Shown: positions 1 to 7,246 of the stretch, one piece after another | How positions within the stretch are numbered: the first letter of the stretch is position 1 | Layout of the letters: each line of letters begins with the position of its first letter | Assembly (NCBI GenBank): GCA_015657435.1 | Contig: JADLKH010000005.1 | Location: 151,953 to 168,243 of the forward strand | Source: Synergistales bacterium | Lineage (GTDB): Bacteria > Synergistota > Synergistia > Synergistales > 79-D21 | DNA: 16,291 nucleotides | Direction of reading: 5' to 3' | Notes under the pieces: generated by a model | Told to the model about the DNA's origin: nothing | The model's database searches: none | Seen by the model: the letters and a program-made list of their open reading frames with translations, nothing else | Made by a program: the position numbers and the translations under genes

Positions 1-4
1 TGAC
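1..4 (+). promoter_or_regulatory. prfB: Probable programmed +1 frameshift site of prfB (TGAC)
   Basis: The first three bases are TGA with C following, the weak stop context used in prfB autoregulation. The RF2 protein frame is +1 to this TGA: GAC at 2-4 is followed by an uninterrupted RF2 sequence. In the usual arrangement a CTT codon just before the TGA slips +1 when RF2 is scarce. That slippery codon and its upstream Shine-Dalgarno-like stimulator would lie outside the window, so only half of the site is seen. Confidence 0.6.
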
Positions 5-1045
5 CCCACAACCCTTGAACGTCGTTCAAAGGAACTGACCCAGCTGACCCTTGTGACGGATTTCTGGTCGAAGCCCAACTCTCAAGAAGTTCTTCGCGAG
101 ATTTCCCAAGCCAATGCGAGACTTGAGTTATGGAATAAGATGAATTCAGAAATCGAGGAACTGGAAACGCTTGTCGAGATCCTTTCGGAAAGCGAGGATC
201 CAGAGCTTCTATCGGAGTTTTACGCACGGGCGGGAGTCCTGAGGAAGTCGATCAAGAACGATCAGATCATCCTCCTCATGGGGGAGGAATACGATGATTC
301 CAACGCCATTCTTTCAATTCATCCCGGAGCTGGCGGGCTCGATTCGCAGGATTGGGCCGAGATGATTTTCAGGGTTTACCTCCGATGGGCTGAAGGACAC
401 GGGATGGAAACCCGTATTTTTGACCTCCTTCAGGACGATGAAGCCGGCATCAAGAGCGTGACCTTCATGGTCAAGGGGCCTTACGCCTATGGTTTCCTTT
501 CCGGAGAGCAGGGAGTCCACCGTTTGGTCAGGATATCGCCCTTTGACGCGGCGAAAAGGAGGCATACCAGTTTTGCTTCGGTGGAAGTGGCTCCTGAACT
601 TCCGGAGAGCGTCGAGATCGAAATTCGCCCGGAGGATCTGGAACTCCAGACCTGCAGGGCAAGCGGAGCAGGCGGGCAATATGTCAACATGACGGATTCC
701 GCGGTTCGCATCAAGCATCTCCCTACAGGTATCGTCGTCGGTTGCCAGACCGAGCGCTCCCAACACATGAACAGGCAGGTCGCGATGCAGGTGCTGAGGG
801 CCCGCTTGTTCGAAAGGGTCCTGAAGGAGCGCCAGGAACAATTGGACGCATTGAAGGGCGAGAAAAAGGAAATCGGGTGGGGTAGTCAGATCAGGTCGTA
901 TGTTCTGCACCCTTATACGCTTGTAAAAGATCACCGCACGGGCTGCGAAACGGGAAACGTTCAGGCGGTGCTCGATGGAGAGATCGACGAGTTCCTCATG
1001 GCGACGCTCAATCAAAGGCGAGCCGGCAAAGCCAGCCTTTCCTGA
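2..1045 (+). CDS. prfB: Peptide chain release factor 2 (RF2), 5' end cut by window edge
   Basis: RF2 recognises UGA and UAA stop codons in the ribosomal A site and triggers peptide release. The reading frame is open from base 2, so about 347 residues are visible. RF2 is usually about 365-370 residues, so only some 20-25 N-terminal codons are missing. The PCRF domain comes first. The SPF tripeptide that reads the stop codon lies at bases 536-544 (RISPFDAAKRRHTSF), marking this as RF2 rather than RF1 (PxT). The catalytic GGQ motif is at 671-679 (SGAGGQYVNMTDSAVR). An internal GTG at 53 is not the real start, because the upstream residues (DPTTLERRSKEL) match the RF2 helix that precedes the DFW motif. 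Bases 1-3 are TGA followed by C, as at the autoregulatory frameshift site of many prfB genes. The next gene starts 18 bases after the stop. Confidence 0.96.
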   Translation, partial: DPTTLERRSKELTQLTLVTDFWSKPNSQEVLREISQANARLELWNKMNSEIEELETLVEILSESEDPELLSEFYARAGVLRKSIKNDQIILLMGEEYDDSNAILSIHPGAGGLDSQDWAEMIFRVYLRWAEGHGMETRIFDLLQDDEAGIKSVTFMVKGPYAYGFLSGEQGVHRLVRISPFDAAKRRHTSFASVEVAPELPESVEIEIRPEDLELQTCRASGAGGQYVNMTDSAVRIKHLPTGIVVGCQTERSQHMNRQVAMQVLRARLFERVLKERQEQLDALKGEKKEIGWGSQIRSYVLHPYTLVKDHRTGCETGNVQAVLDGEIDEFLMATLNQRRAGKASLS

Positions 1046-1063
1046 CCGGAAGGAGACGATGGG

Positions 1064-2878
1064 ATGATGCTCCTTCGTTTTTTGAAAGCGCACTTTTTGG
1101 CACTCACTGTCATCCTCGTGTTCCCGTTTTTCGTCGAAGCGGCCACTTTCATCCCTGAAACGCCGACGATGCGGATCGGAGAAGTCCGCCCCGGTATGCG
1201 GGGCGAAGCTCGCACGGTCATCCAGGGCCAGTCCGTGGTCTCTTTTCCGATCACGGTCGTGAGCGTGCTTCCCAGGAAAGGTCTTCCCAAACACCTGATT
1301 CTCATCCGCGCCGAAGGTCCCCTCATCGAAAAAACCGGAGGGATCGCGGCAGGAATGAGCGGTAGCCCTGTCTTCATCAACGGCAAGATGGTGGGAGCGA
1401 TCGGCTACGGCTGGAATTTCAGCGACCACCGTCTAGGCCTTGTCACTCCGCTGGAAGACATGATGGCGATTTTCGACTGGAAGGATATCAAGCCGGCTTT
1501 CTACAGGCCGCCGCTTCCTGAGCCTTCCGCCATTTCTCCCGATGTTTCTTCCTCCGATATCCCCTCGGCCGATATTCTTTCCGCGGATATTGCCCCGAAG
1601 ATGACTCTTTTTGCGGACGGCATGAGCCCGCGTGCCATCAAGGACCTTTCATCGAATGTCAATGCGAAGGTCCTTTCCATGGGAAGCGGGATGGCGGAGA
1701 ACCTGCCGCCCGTCGAACATGTCCGCCGGATGAGCCCCGGAGAAGCCGTCGGGGTGATGCTCGCATGGGGCGACGTCAGCCTCGGTGCGACGGGGACGCT
1801 CACAACGGTTTCTAAGGATGGGCGTTTTCTCGCTTTCGCTCATCCCTTCATCAACAACGGAGCCGTCGCCTACCCGCTGACTCGAGCCTGGGTCCATGAT
1901 GTGGTCCCAAGCATCGAGTCTCCCTTCAAGCTGGGGACGCCGTTGAGCATTATCGGAACCGTTACTCAGGACAGGCCTCAGGCGATCGGCGGGAAACTCA
2001 ATGTTTATCCCCCTTCCTTTGATTTCACCGTCAATTTTGACGATGTCGACAACAAAGCAAAAACACGAAAACGATTCCACGTCGCTTTGGCTCCATTCCT
2101 CCTCTCCAAACTTGCACCGGAAGCTTTGACCGGGTTGTTGGACGATCTTTGGGGACAGGTTGGGGCGGGCACGGCCAAGCTCGACCTGACCGTCACCGGG
2201 CCCAATCTGGGGGGCGGCTGGAGCAGGAACAATCTTTTCTTCTCAGACAAGGACCTCGCGAAAGAAGCTTTAAAGGAATTCAAGGAACTGGTCGAGGTCA
2301 TTGCGCTGAACCCCTTTACGGATATCGCGCCCCTCGGATTCCGGTTGGACCTGGAAATGACCGCCGAGCCGAGGATTCTTCTGATCGAAGACGTGAAGCT
2401 TGACAAGCGAAAACTGAAGCCCGGCGATAAGCTAAAAGTCGAAGTCAGGCTGCGACCGTACAGGAAAGAACCTTTTGTCCGAACCTTCGAATTGACTGTT
2501 CCAAAAGAAGCTGCGGGAAAAAGCTCCGTCGTGGTCAGGGGTGGGGGCATAAACGAACCCGGCCAGGATTCGATTCTTGAAGGAAAGACAACGATACGGG
2601 ATCTTCCGACTCTCTTGAAGGAGCTTTCCGTAAGGGAAACCAACAACCAGGTCGTGGTGGAAATCATTGCCCCTCAGGGACCGAAGGTCCCCGCCAGAAG
2701 AGCTTCAGTCACGGAGGAGGCTGAAACTGAGGCTACAGATGAGGAACCGGAGCTTTTGAGCGCCCTCACCGAGAAAAAACTCAAAGAGGAGTCCATGAGG
2801 GTTTTCAACACGAATTATTTTGTGGACGGTCTCCAGAGAAGGGATATTTCTGTGGCGGCCGACGGCGGGGAGGAGTAA
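1064..2878 (+). CDS. Secreted SpoIVB/peptidase S55-like protein, upstream of mlaE
   Basis: The protein has 604 residues. A signal peptide occupies residues 1-26 (hydrophobic LALTVILVFPFF, likely cleavage after VEA), so it acts in the periplasm or at the envelope. GMSGSPVFINGKMVGAIGYGW carries the presumed nucleophile Ser99 of the S55 family. The AFAHPF motif, with presumed His260, lies later. A Ser/Asp/Ile-rich linker sits between (about residues 145-175, with SSDIPSADILSADIAP). The C-terminal half (about 400-604) shows no motif I recognise and has an acidic stretch (EEAETEATDEEPE). In Bacillus SpoIVB the His region precedes the Ser motif, so the order here is reversed, as I recall for S55-annotated proteins of non-sporulating diderms. 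Protease activity and substrate are unknown. GGAAGGAGA at 1048-1056 supports the ATG at 1064 (ATG 1067 also possible). mlaE starts 7 bases after its stop, so a link with lipid transport is plausible but inferred. Confidence 0.85.
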   Translation: MMLLRFLKAHFLALTVILVFPFFVEAATFIPETPTMRIGEVRPGMRGEARTVIQGQSVVSFPITVVSVLPRKGLPKHLILIRAEGPLIEKTGGIAAGMSGSPVFINGKMVGAIGYGWNFSDHRLGLVTPLEDMMAIFDWKDIKPAFYRPPLPEPSAISPDVSSSDIPSADILSADIAPKMTLFADGMSPRAIKDLSSNVNAKVLSMGSGMAENLPPVEHVRRMSPGEAVGVMLAWGDVSLGATGTLTTVSKDGRFLAFAHPFINNGAVAYPLTRAWVHDVVPSIESPFKLGTPLSIIGTVTQDRPQAIGGKLNVYPPSFDFTVNFDDVDNKAKTRKRFHVALAPFLLSKLAPEALTGLLDDLWGQVGAGTAKLDLTVTGPNLGGGWSRNNLFFSDKDLAKEALKEFKELVEVIALNPFTDIAPLGFRLDLEMTAEPRILLIEDVKLDKRKLKPGDKLKVEVRLRPYRKEPFVRTFELTVPKEAAGKSSVVVRGGGINEPGQDSILEGKTTIRDLPTLLKELSVRETNNQVVVEIIAPQGPKVPARRASVTEEAETEATDEEPELLSALTEKKLKEESMRVFNTNYFVDGLQRRDISVAADGGEE

Positions 2879-2885
2879 GTCTCTG

Positions 2886-3662
2886 ATGGATGCGGTCCGG
2901 TGGATTGGAAGGATTGCGATCTTTTTTCTCGAGTCGCTCGGGTTTTTTGCCCTCTTTCTGTTGAAATCCATCCGGGGTATTTTCCGCGGAACATGGAGCC
3001 GTGTCGATTTGTCGAAGCAACTTGAGCGGGTCGGGGTCAGTTCCATCCTCGTCGTTTCGATCACGAGCGCTTTTACCGGCATGGTCATGGCCGTGCAGAC
3101 CATCGATCAATTTGTCCGTTTCGGAGCAACGAACTACATCGGGGGCGTGATCGGCCTCAGTATGGTCAGGGAGATGTCTCCTGTTCTGACGGGACTGGTC
3201 GTCACGGGTCGCGTTGGAGCGGCAATGGCCGCCGAGATCAGCTCGATGAGGATCACCGAGCAGCTGGATGCCCTTCGCGCCTTCGGTCTGGATGACGTAG
3301 CCTTTGTCGGTTCGCCCAGGCTTTTCGCCAGTCTGGTCATGTTGCCGGTTTTGACGGTTTATTCTTTTGTCATCGGTATCGGTGGCGGTTATCTGTTCGT
3401 CATCACGCGGGGCATTCACGGATCGGTTTTCCTGAAGTCCCTCGAAGCCCTCCTAGACCCCTTCGACATTTTCGGCGGACTTCTGAAAGCGGCTGTTTTC
3501 GGAATCATCATCTCCACCACTGCCTGCGCGGAAGGCTTCCGTGCGGCAAACGGCGCAATGGGAGTGGGGGAGGCCACCACACGGGCTGTCGTCTGGAGCA
3601 ACATGCTGATCTTGACCTTCAATTACATCCTTTCGACGATGCTTTTCGGAGGCATTCGATGA
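2886..3662 (+). CDS. mlaE: MlaE-family ABC transporter permease (phospholipid transport)
   Basis: This is the inner-membrane permease of an MCE/Mla lipid transporter. It has 258 residues from ATG 2886, close to the usual 260. Hydrophobic segments lie near residues 10-30, 50-75, 90-125, 145-180 and 195-258. The family signature is clear: MVREMSPVLTGLVVTGRVGA followed by AMAAEISSMRITEQLDAL. The frame stays open 22 codons further upstream, but that would overlap the previous gene. ATG 2886 has a GGGGAGGAG ribosome site at 2867-2875 and begins at the normal family N-terminus. The stop overlaps the mlaF start (ATGA at 3659). It should pair as a dimer with two MlaF ATPases and an MlaD hexamer. Confidence 0.95.
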   Translation: MDAVRWIGRIAIFFLESLGFFALFLLKSIRGIFRGTWSRVDLSKQLERVGVSSILVVSITSAFTGMVMAVQTIDQFVRFGATNYIGGVIGLSMVREMSPVLTGLVVTGRVGAAMAAEISSMRITEQLDALRAFGLDDVAFVGSPRLFASLVMLPVLTVYSFVIGIGGGYLFVITRGIHGSVFLKSLEALLDPFDIFGGLLKAAVFGIIISTTACAEGFRAANGAMGVGEATTRAVVWSNMLILTFNYILSTMLFGGIR

Positions 3663-4432
3663 ATCGCCTGGTACTGGAAGCGAAATCAGTCGAAAAAGCC
3701 TTTGGAAACAACATCGTGCTAAGAGGCATCGATCTGAGCCTCTCAACCGGAGAAATCCTGTCCCTCATGGGACCGTCCGGATGCGGAAAAACGACGGTCC
3801 TTCGGATGGTCGTCGGACTGCTCACGCCGGATCGGGGAAAAATCACACTGCTTGGCAAGGATCTTGCAGCCTCAGAGGAAGACGATTCGATCGTCGACTT
3901 GAAGAAACGGATCGGCATTGTCTTCCAGGGAGGAGCTCTTTTCGATTCCATGGACATCCGCGAGAACGTCGCTTTCCCTCTCAGGTATTGTCTTGGGCTT
4001 TTCGATGAAGACCTGATCCGCGAGCGCGTTGCGAAGGTGTTGGAACAAGTCGAGTTGCCGGGAACCGAGTCCCTCATGCCGGCTGAGCTATCCGGAGGCA
4101 TGAAGAAAAGGATCGCCCTTGCGCGAGCCCTTGTCCACGAACCGGAAATCCTTCTTCTCGACGAACCGACAACCGGTCTCGATCCACAGACTGCCCGGCA
4201 CATTGATCGCCTCGTGTCCGAAATCGGGAACCGCCTCGATATCGGGATTCTTGCAGTGACCCATGATCTTGTCACGGCTGTCGGGATTTCCGATACAATT
4301 CTACTGATGGACCAGGGGCGGATCTCCTGGAGAGGAACCCCCGAGGAATGGAAAAAAACGGCGGACGAGAACGTCAAGCGGTTCGCCGACGGCTTGAGGC
4401 CAGTACGGGAAGGAAGGACGGTGTGTCCATGA
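3659..4432 (+). CDS. mlaF: MlaF-family ABC transporter ATP-binding protein
   Basis: This cytoplasmic ATPase powers the MlaE permease. It has 257 residues. The Walker A is GPSGCGKTT at residues 38-46, the ABC signature LSGGMKKR at 144-151, and Walker B with catalytic Glu is ILLLDEP (Asp168, Glu169). The switch His is in VTHDL near residue 201. The signature with Met-Lys after LSGG (LSGGMKKRIALARAL) is typical of the MlaF branch. Start and stop are both shared with neighbours: ATGA at 3659-3662 with mlaE and ATGA at 4429-4432 with mlaD, so the three Mla proteins are probably made in fixed ratio by coupled translation. No MlaB (STAS) gene is found nearby. Confidence 0.95.
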   Translation: MNRLVLEAKSVEKAFGNNIVLRGIDLSLSTGEILSLMGPSGCGKTTVLRMVVGLLTPDRGKITLLGKDLAASEEDDSIVDLKKRIGIVFQGGALFDSMDIRENVAFPLRYCLGLFDEDLIRERVAKVLEQVELPGTESLMPAELSGGMKKRIALARALVHEPEILLLDEPTTGLDPQTARHIDRLVSEIGNRLDIGILAVTHDLVTAVGISDTILLMDQGRISWRGTPEEWKKTADENVKRFADGLRPVREGRTVCP

Positions 4433-5793
4433 ACCGGGAATTCAAGGTCGGTCTTGCCGTTTTCCTCGCCCTTATCGCGCTGGGAGGGATCGTCTTCATA
4501 ACGGGCGGCGCTCTTTTCCGGCACGGAGGGAACATGTTCGACATCCTTTTTGACGATGCGATGGGCTTGGAAATCGGCGCCCCTGCCTACGTTTCCGGAC
4601 TCGAATCGGGAGCGGTGCGATCGCTCAGGCTTGTCCCGGAAGGAGTTATCGTCACCGTCGTTCTCGATTCGGCAGTCAAGATTCCGAAGGATAGCCGGAT
4701 TTTGATCGGAACCGGCGGTCTTCTCGGAAAACCGCTTCTCCGGATCGAGCGTGGAACGAGCCAGGATTTCATCGCCCCCGGAGAACGACTACATGGAGAA
4801 ATACCGCCGGATTTTGACGCACTGCTCGAGGAATTGAGGGACAACCTCAAGGTCCTGGGGGCGACTTTCGGGCACTTCAACGATCTTTTCGGCGATCCCG
4901 AGAGAAAGGAAAGGCTCGGCAAGGCGCTCGACAATCTACCCGGATTCATCGATGACGGACGTACGGCAATGCGACGTATCGGAGCCGCCGGAGAGGAGAT
5001 AAGAGAACTTGGCCGACTCGGACGCCTTCAGATCAAGTCTCTTTCGGAAAGCCTGACTTCTTTGAGCCGGAACCTGGATCGGGTCGTCCTGGAGAACAAG
5101 GTCGAAATACGGAATTCCATCTCTTCGCTCGCCTCTTTGCTGGACAGGCTTGACAAAACCTTTGCCCAGTTTGACGAGGACGGGCTTGCAGGGTCCGACC
5201 TTCGAGAGACGATCCAAAATCTCTCCAACGCGGCGAAAGGAGTCGAAAAGCTTTCCGGGAACCTTTCCGGAGCTCTCGGAGATTTTTCCGGCGGCTCAGG
5301 CGCGTCGGAAACGGCCAAGGGCCTGAAAAAAACAATAGCGAGCGCAGGCCGGATCGTTTCTGCAGTCGAATCGATCCAGGCCTCAGGCGAAGTCGCGATC
5401 CAGCACAAGTCCTCCGAAGGTTCGGAAGAGAACGGTTGGGCGATGGATCTTTCACTTCTGATCGGCAAGACGGACTCTCCTTGGGGATTGCTGCTTGAAG
5501 GACACGAACTCGGAAACGGAAGCTCTCCCACAGCCGCCGCAGCATACCGTACCGCCTGGGGAAGGGTGTGGGCCGGCCTGGTGCGCGGAGATGTCGGCGC
5601 AGGAGCCCTGCTGGACCTTCGAGCTTCAAGGATCCCCCTTTCCTTCTCCGCTGAGTGGTGGGATGATCAGGGAGGCAGCTGGGCAGCCAGAGGGAAATGG
5701 CATATCAACCCGCGTTGGGGAATTTTCTACGAAAGGCTTGAACCTGGCAGGGACTCTCCCGATGACGTGGTGGGACTTTTTTACCAGTTTTGA
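4429..5793 (+). CDS. mlaD: Long MlaD (MCE) protein with coiled coil and C-terminal outer-membrane-like beta domain
   Basis: The protein has 454 residues from ATG 4429, which overlaps the mlaF stop. GGGAAGGAAGG at 4407-4417 lies in front. It is far longer than E. coli MlaD (about 183). Layout: one N-terminal membrane helix (residues 7-27), an MCE domain (about 36-115, ending PLLRIERG), and a long predominantly helical region (about 125-315) rich in Leu/Ser heptads such as LSESLTSLSRNLDRVV. The last part, about 320-454, has alternating polar and hydrophobic residues with many Gly, Trp and Tyr (WGLLLEGHEL, LSFSAEWWD, WGIFYERL) and ends VVGLFYQF. A terminal aromatic residue after a beta strand is the classical outer membrane barrel signal. 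The family forms a hydrophobic channel for lipids between membranes. The C-terminal domain suggests this one is anchored in both membranes, as described for Veillonella MlaD. The barrel assignment is by eye. Confidence 0.9.
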   Translation: MNREFKVGLAVFLALIALGGIVFITGGALFRHGGNMFDILFDDAMGLEIGAPAYVSGLESGAVRSLRLVPEGVIVTVVLDSAVKIPKDSRILIGTGGLLGKPLLRIERGTSQDFIAPGERLHGEIPPDFDALLEELRDNLKVLGATFGHFNDLFGDPERKERLGKALDNLPGFIDDGRTAMRRIGAAGEEIRELGRLGRLQIKSLSESLTSLSRNLDRVVLENKVEIRNSISSLASLLDRLDKTFAQFDEDGLAGSDLRETIQNLSNAAKGVEKLSGNLSGALGDFSGGSGASETAKGLKKTIASAGRIVSAVESIQASGEVAIQHKSSEGSEENGWAMDLSLLIGKTDSPWGLLLEGHELGNGSSPTAAAAYRTAWGRVWAGLVRGDVGAGALLDLRASRIPLSFSAEWWDDQGGSWAARGKWHINPRWGIFYERLEPGRDSPDDVVGLFYQF

Positions 5794-6419
5794 CGGAATG
5801 GCAGGCGATTTCATTGTTCATTACCTTCGAAGGGATCGACGGCTGCGGGAAATCGACGCAGGCTGGATTGTTGAGTGAGTATCTTTCCAGGCAATACGGG
5901 AGCGAAAAAGTGCTTTGGACAAGGGAACCGGGCGGGTGGCCCGGTTCCTCGTGTTTGCGAGAAATGCTTCTTTCAGGAGAACTGGATCATCCCTGGACAG
6001 AGGTGTTTCTCTTCCTTGCAGATCGCTGTGAGCACGCAAAAAAAATCATCGAGCCGACTCTTCTGACCGGAGCCCATGTTCTATGCGAGCGTTATGACGA
6101 TTCAACCCTCGCCTACCAGGTCTGGGGGCGGGGCCTTGACCTGGGAAAAGTCGAGAGCGCGATCTCCCTGTGCGGACATCGGTCTCCGGATAAAACCATC
6201 CTGCTTGAGGTGTCCATGGAAACCGCTCTCAAGCGTGCTTCAGCCAGATCCAGGCCCGATCGTTATGAAAAGGAAGGGAAACCCTTTCTTGAACGCGTTC
6301 GGGAAGGGTATCGCTTTCTCCAGTCAAGGGAGAAGGACCGGTTTATCGTGATCGACGGAGAATCCTCTCCCGAGGTGGTTTTCAAAAGGATCTTCGACTC
6401 CCTGGAGGAGTTTTTTTGA
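5790..6419 (+). CDS. tmk: Thymidylate kinase
   Basis: Tmk phosphorylates dTMP to dTDP for DNA synthesis in the cytoplasm. The P-loop is EGIDGCGKST (residues 14-23), followed by the conserved TREPGG. The LID region RSRPDRYEKEG starts at residue 153. The DRX motif that contacts dTMP reads ERYDDSTLAYQ (Glu100, Arg101, Tyr102) instead of the usual DRYxDSxLAYQ. Two starts compete. TTG 5790 overlaps the mlaD stop as TTGA, like other joints in this operon, and gives 209 residues. TTG 5814 gives a 201-residue protein that starts MFITFEGIDG, close to the common family N-terminus, behind a weak GGCAGGCG. I list the longer form. The stop overlaps the holB start. Confidence 0.93.
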   Translation: MTEWQAISLFITFEGIDGCGKSTQAGLLSEYLSRQYGSEKVLWTREPGGWPGSSCLREMLLSGELDHPWTEVFLFLADRCEHAKKIIEPTLLTGAHVLCERYDDSTLAYQVWGRGLDLGKVESAISLCGHRSPDKTILLEVSMETALKRASARSRPDRYEKEGKPFLERVREGYRFLQSREKDRFIVIDGESSPEVVFKRIFDSLEEFF

Positions 6420-7246
6420 GCACCGCCGACGGTGTGGACGGGTTTTTCCCGGAGCAGGGAGAAACCCGAAATCTCATTTCCGAAGAGTCAAAAATCAGAG
6501 AAGCAATCTCTTCGGGGAAGAGCTGGAGAGAACTTGAATCCGCCCTCAGGCGGGGAATCGTTCCTCAGTCCGTCGTGTTTTTCGCCCCGATGGTTTTTCA
6601 CGTCCCGTTTATCGGACTCTACGCCGAGACTCTATTCGATCTCGCTGACGAAGCGCGGGCGTATCCTCGAAGGGGGTGGAACGGGGAAAACCACCCCGAT
6701 CTCCTACTGCTCGGATCCCCGGAAACACCCCCCGGTATCGACGACTGCCGCAGTTTGCTCGCCGATCTTTCTTCACGTCCCGTGTGCGCGCCTTACCGGC
6801 TTGCCGTAGTCCATTGTGCCGACCGACTCAGCCCTCCTGCTGCGAACAGTCTTCTCAAGATCACCGAGGAACCGCCTCCAAGGGGGCGGATCCTCTTCCT
6901 CCTGGAGGAAGAAAACCTGCTTCCGACGCTGCGCAGCAGAAGCTGGATTCTCCGAATGCCCTTGGAAGAGATTGCCGGCCCCGTTCCTCCTCCGGGAAGT
7001 GATGAGGAATGGATTCGCTGGCTTCGCAACACAGGCTCGGAAAAGGCCGAAGCGGTTCTTTTGAATGCGCTGGGCTGGGCAAGGTGGTATGCTCTTCACG
7101 GCGATTTTCGAAAGGCCGCCGATCTCGATTCTCTGGTGACCCTATCCCAGAAAACGCGACTTTCAAACTCGATGATCGCCGACCTGCTATTTTTAATGAC
7201 GAGAGAGGACGTCTCCCTTGAAGACTTTTTTGATCCTTTACGGTAA
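6416..7246 (+). CDS. holB: DNA polymerase III delta prime subunit (clamp loader, divergent)
   Basis: The delta prime subunit is the stator of the clamp loader that opens the sliding clamp. This 276-residue protein has the AAA+ core signature ANSLLKITEEPP (from residue 143), the preceding VVHCADRLSPPA, and an SRC-like motif written SRS (residues 174-176, TLRSRSWILRMP). HPDLLLLGSPE also matches the family. The P-loop region is fully degenerate (FFAPMVFHVPFIGLY, no GxxGxGK) and the four-Cys zinc module of typical delta prime is missing, so ATP binding is not expected. The N-terminal 50 residues are not recognisable. The start is TTG 6416, overlapping the tmk stop, with GGAGGAG at 6404-6410. Position between tmk and a RicT gene matches the holB context in Bacillus, which strengthens the call. 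Confidence 0.85.
   Translation: MSTADGVDGFFPEQGETRNLISEESKIREAISSGKSWRELESALRRGIVPQSVVFFAPMVFHVPFIGLYAETLFDLADEARAYPRRGWNGENHPDLLLLGSPETPPGIDDCRSLLADLSSRPVCAPYRLAVVHCADRLSPPAANSLLKITEEPPPRGRILFLLEEENLLPTLRSRSWILRMPLEEIAGPVPPPGSDEEWIRWLRNTGSEKAEAVLLNALGWARWYALHGDFRKAADLDSLVTLSQKTRLSNSMIADLLFLMTREDVSLEDFFDPLR

Noticed and set aside
314..1429. Long minus-strand open frame (371 codons) across prfB and the S55-like gene
   Set aside because: It lies opposite two well supported genes, its product is rich in His/Arg/Asp with no motif, and it has no ribosome site. It is a codon-bias shadow.
1540..1600. Ser-Ala-Asp-Ile repeats in the S55-like protein as a functional repeat
   Set aside because: Only about three imperfect units occur, in a Pro/Ser-rich linker; low-complexity spacer is the simpler explanation.
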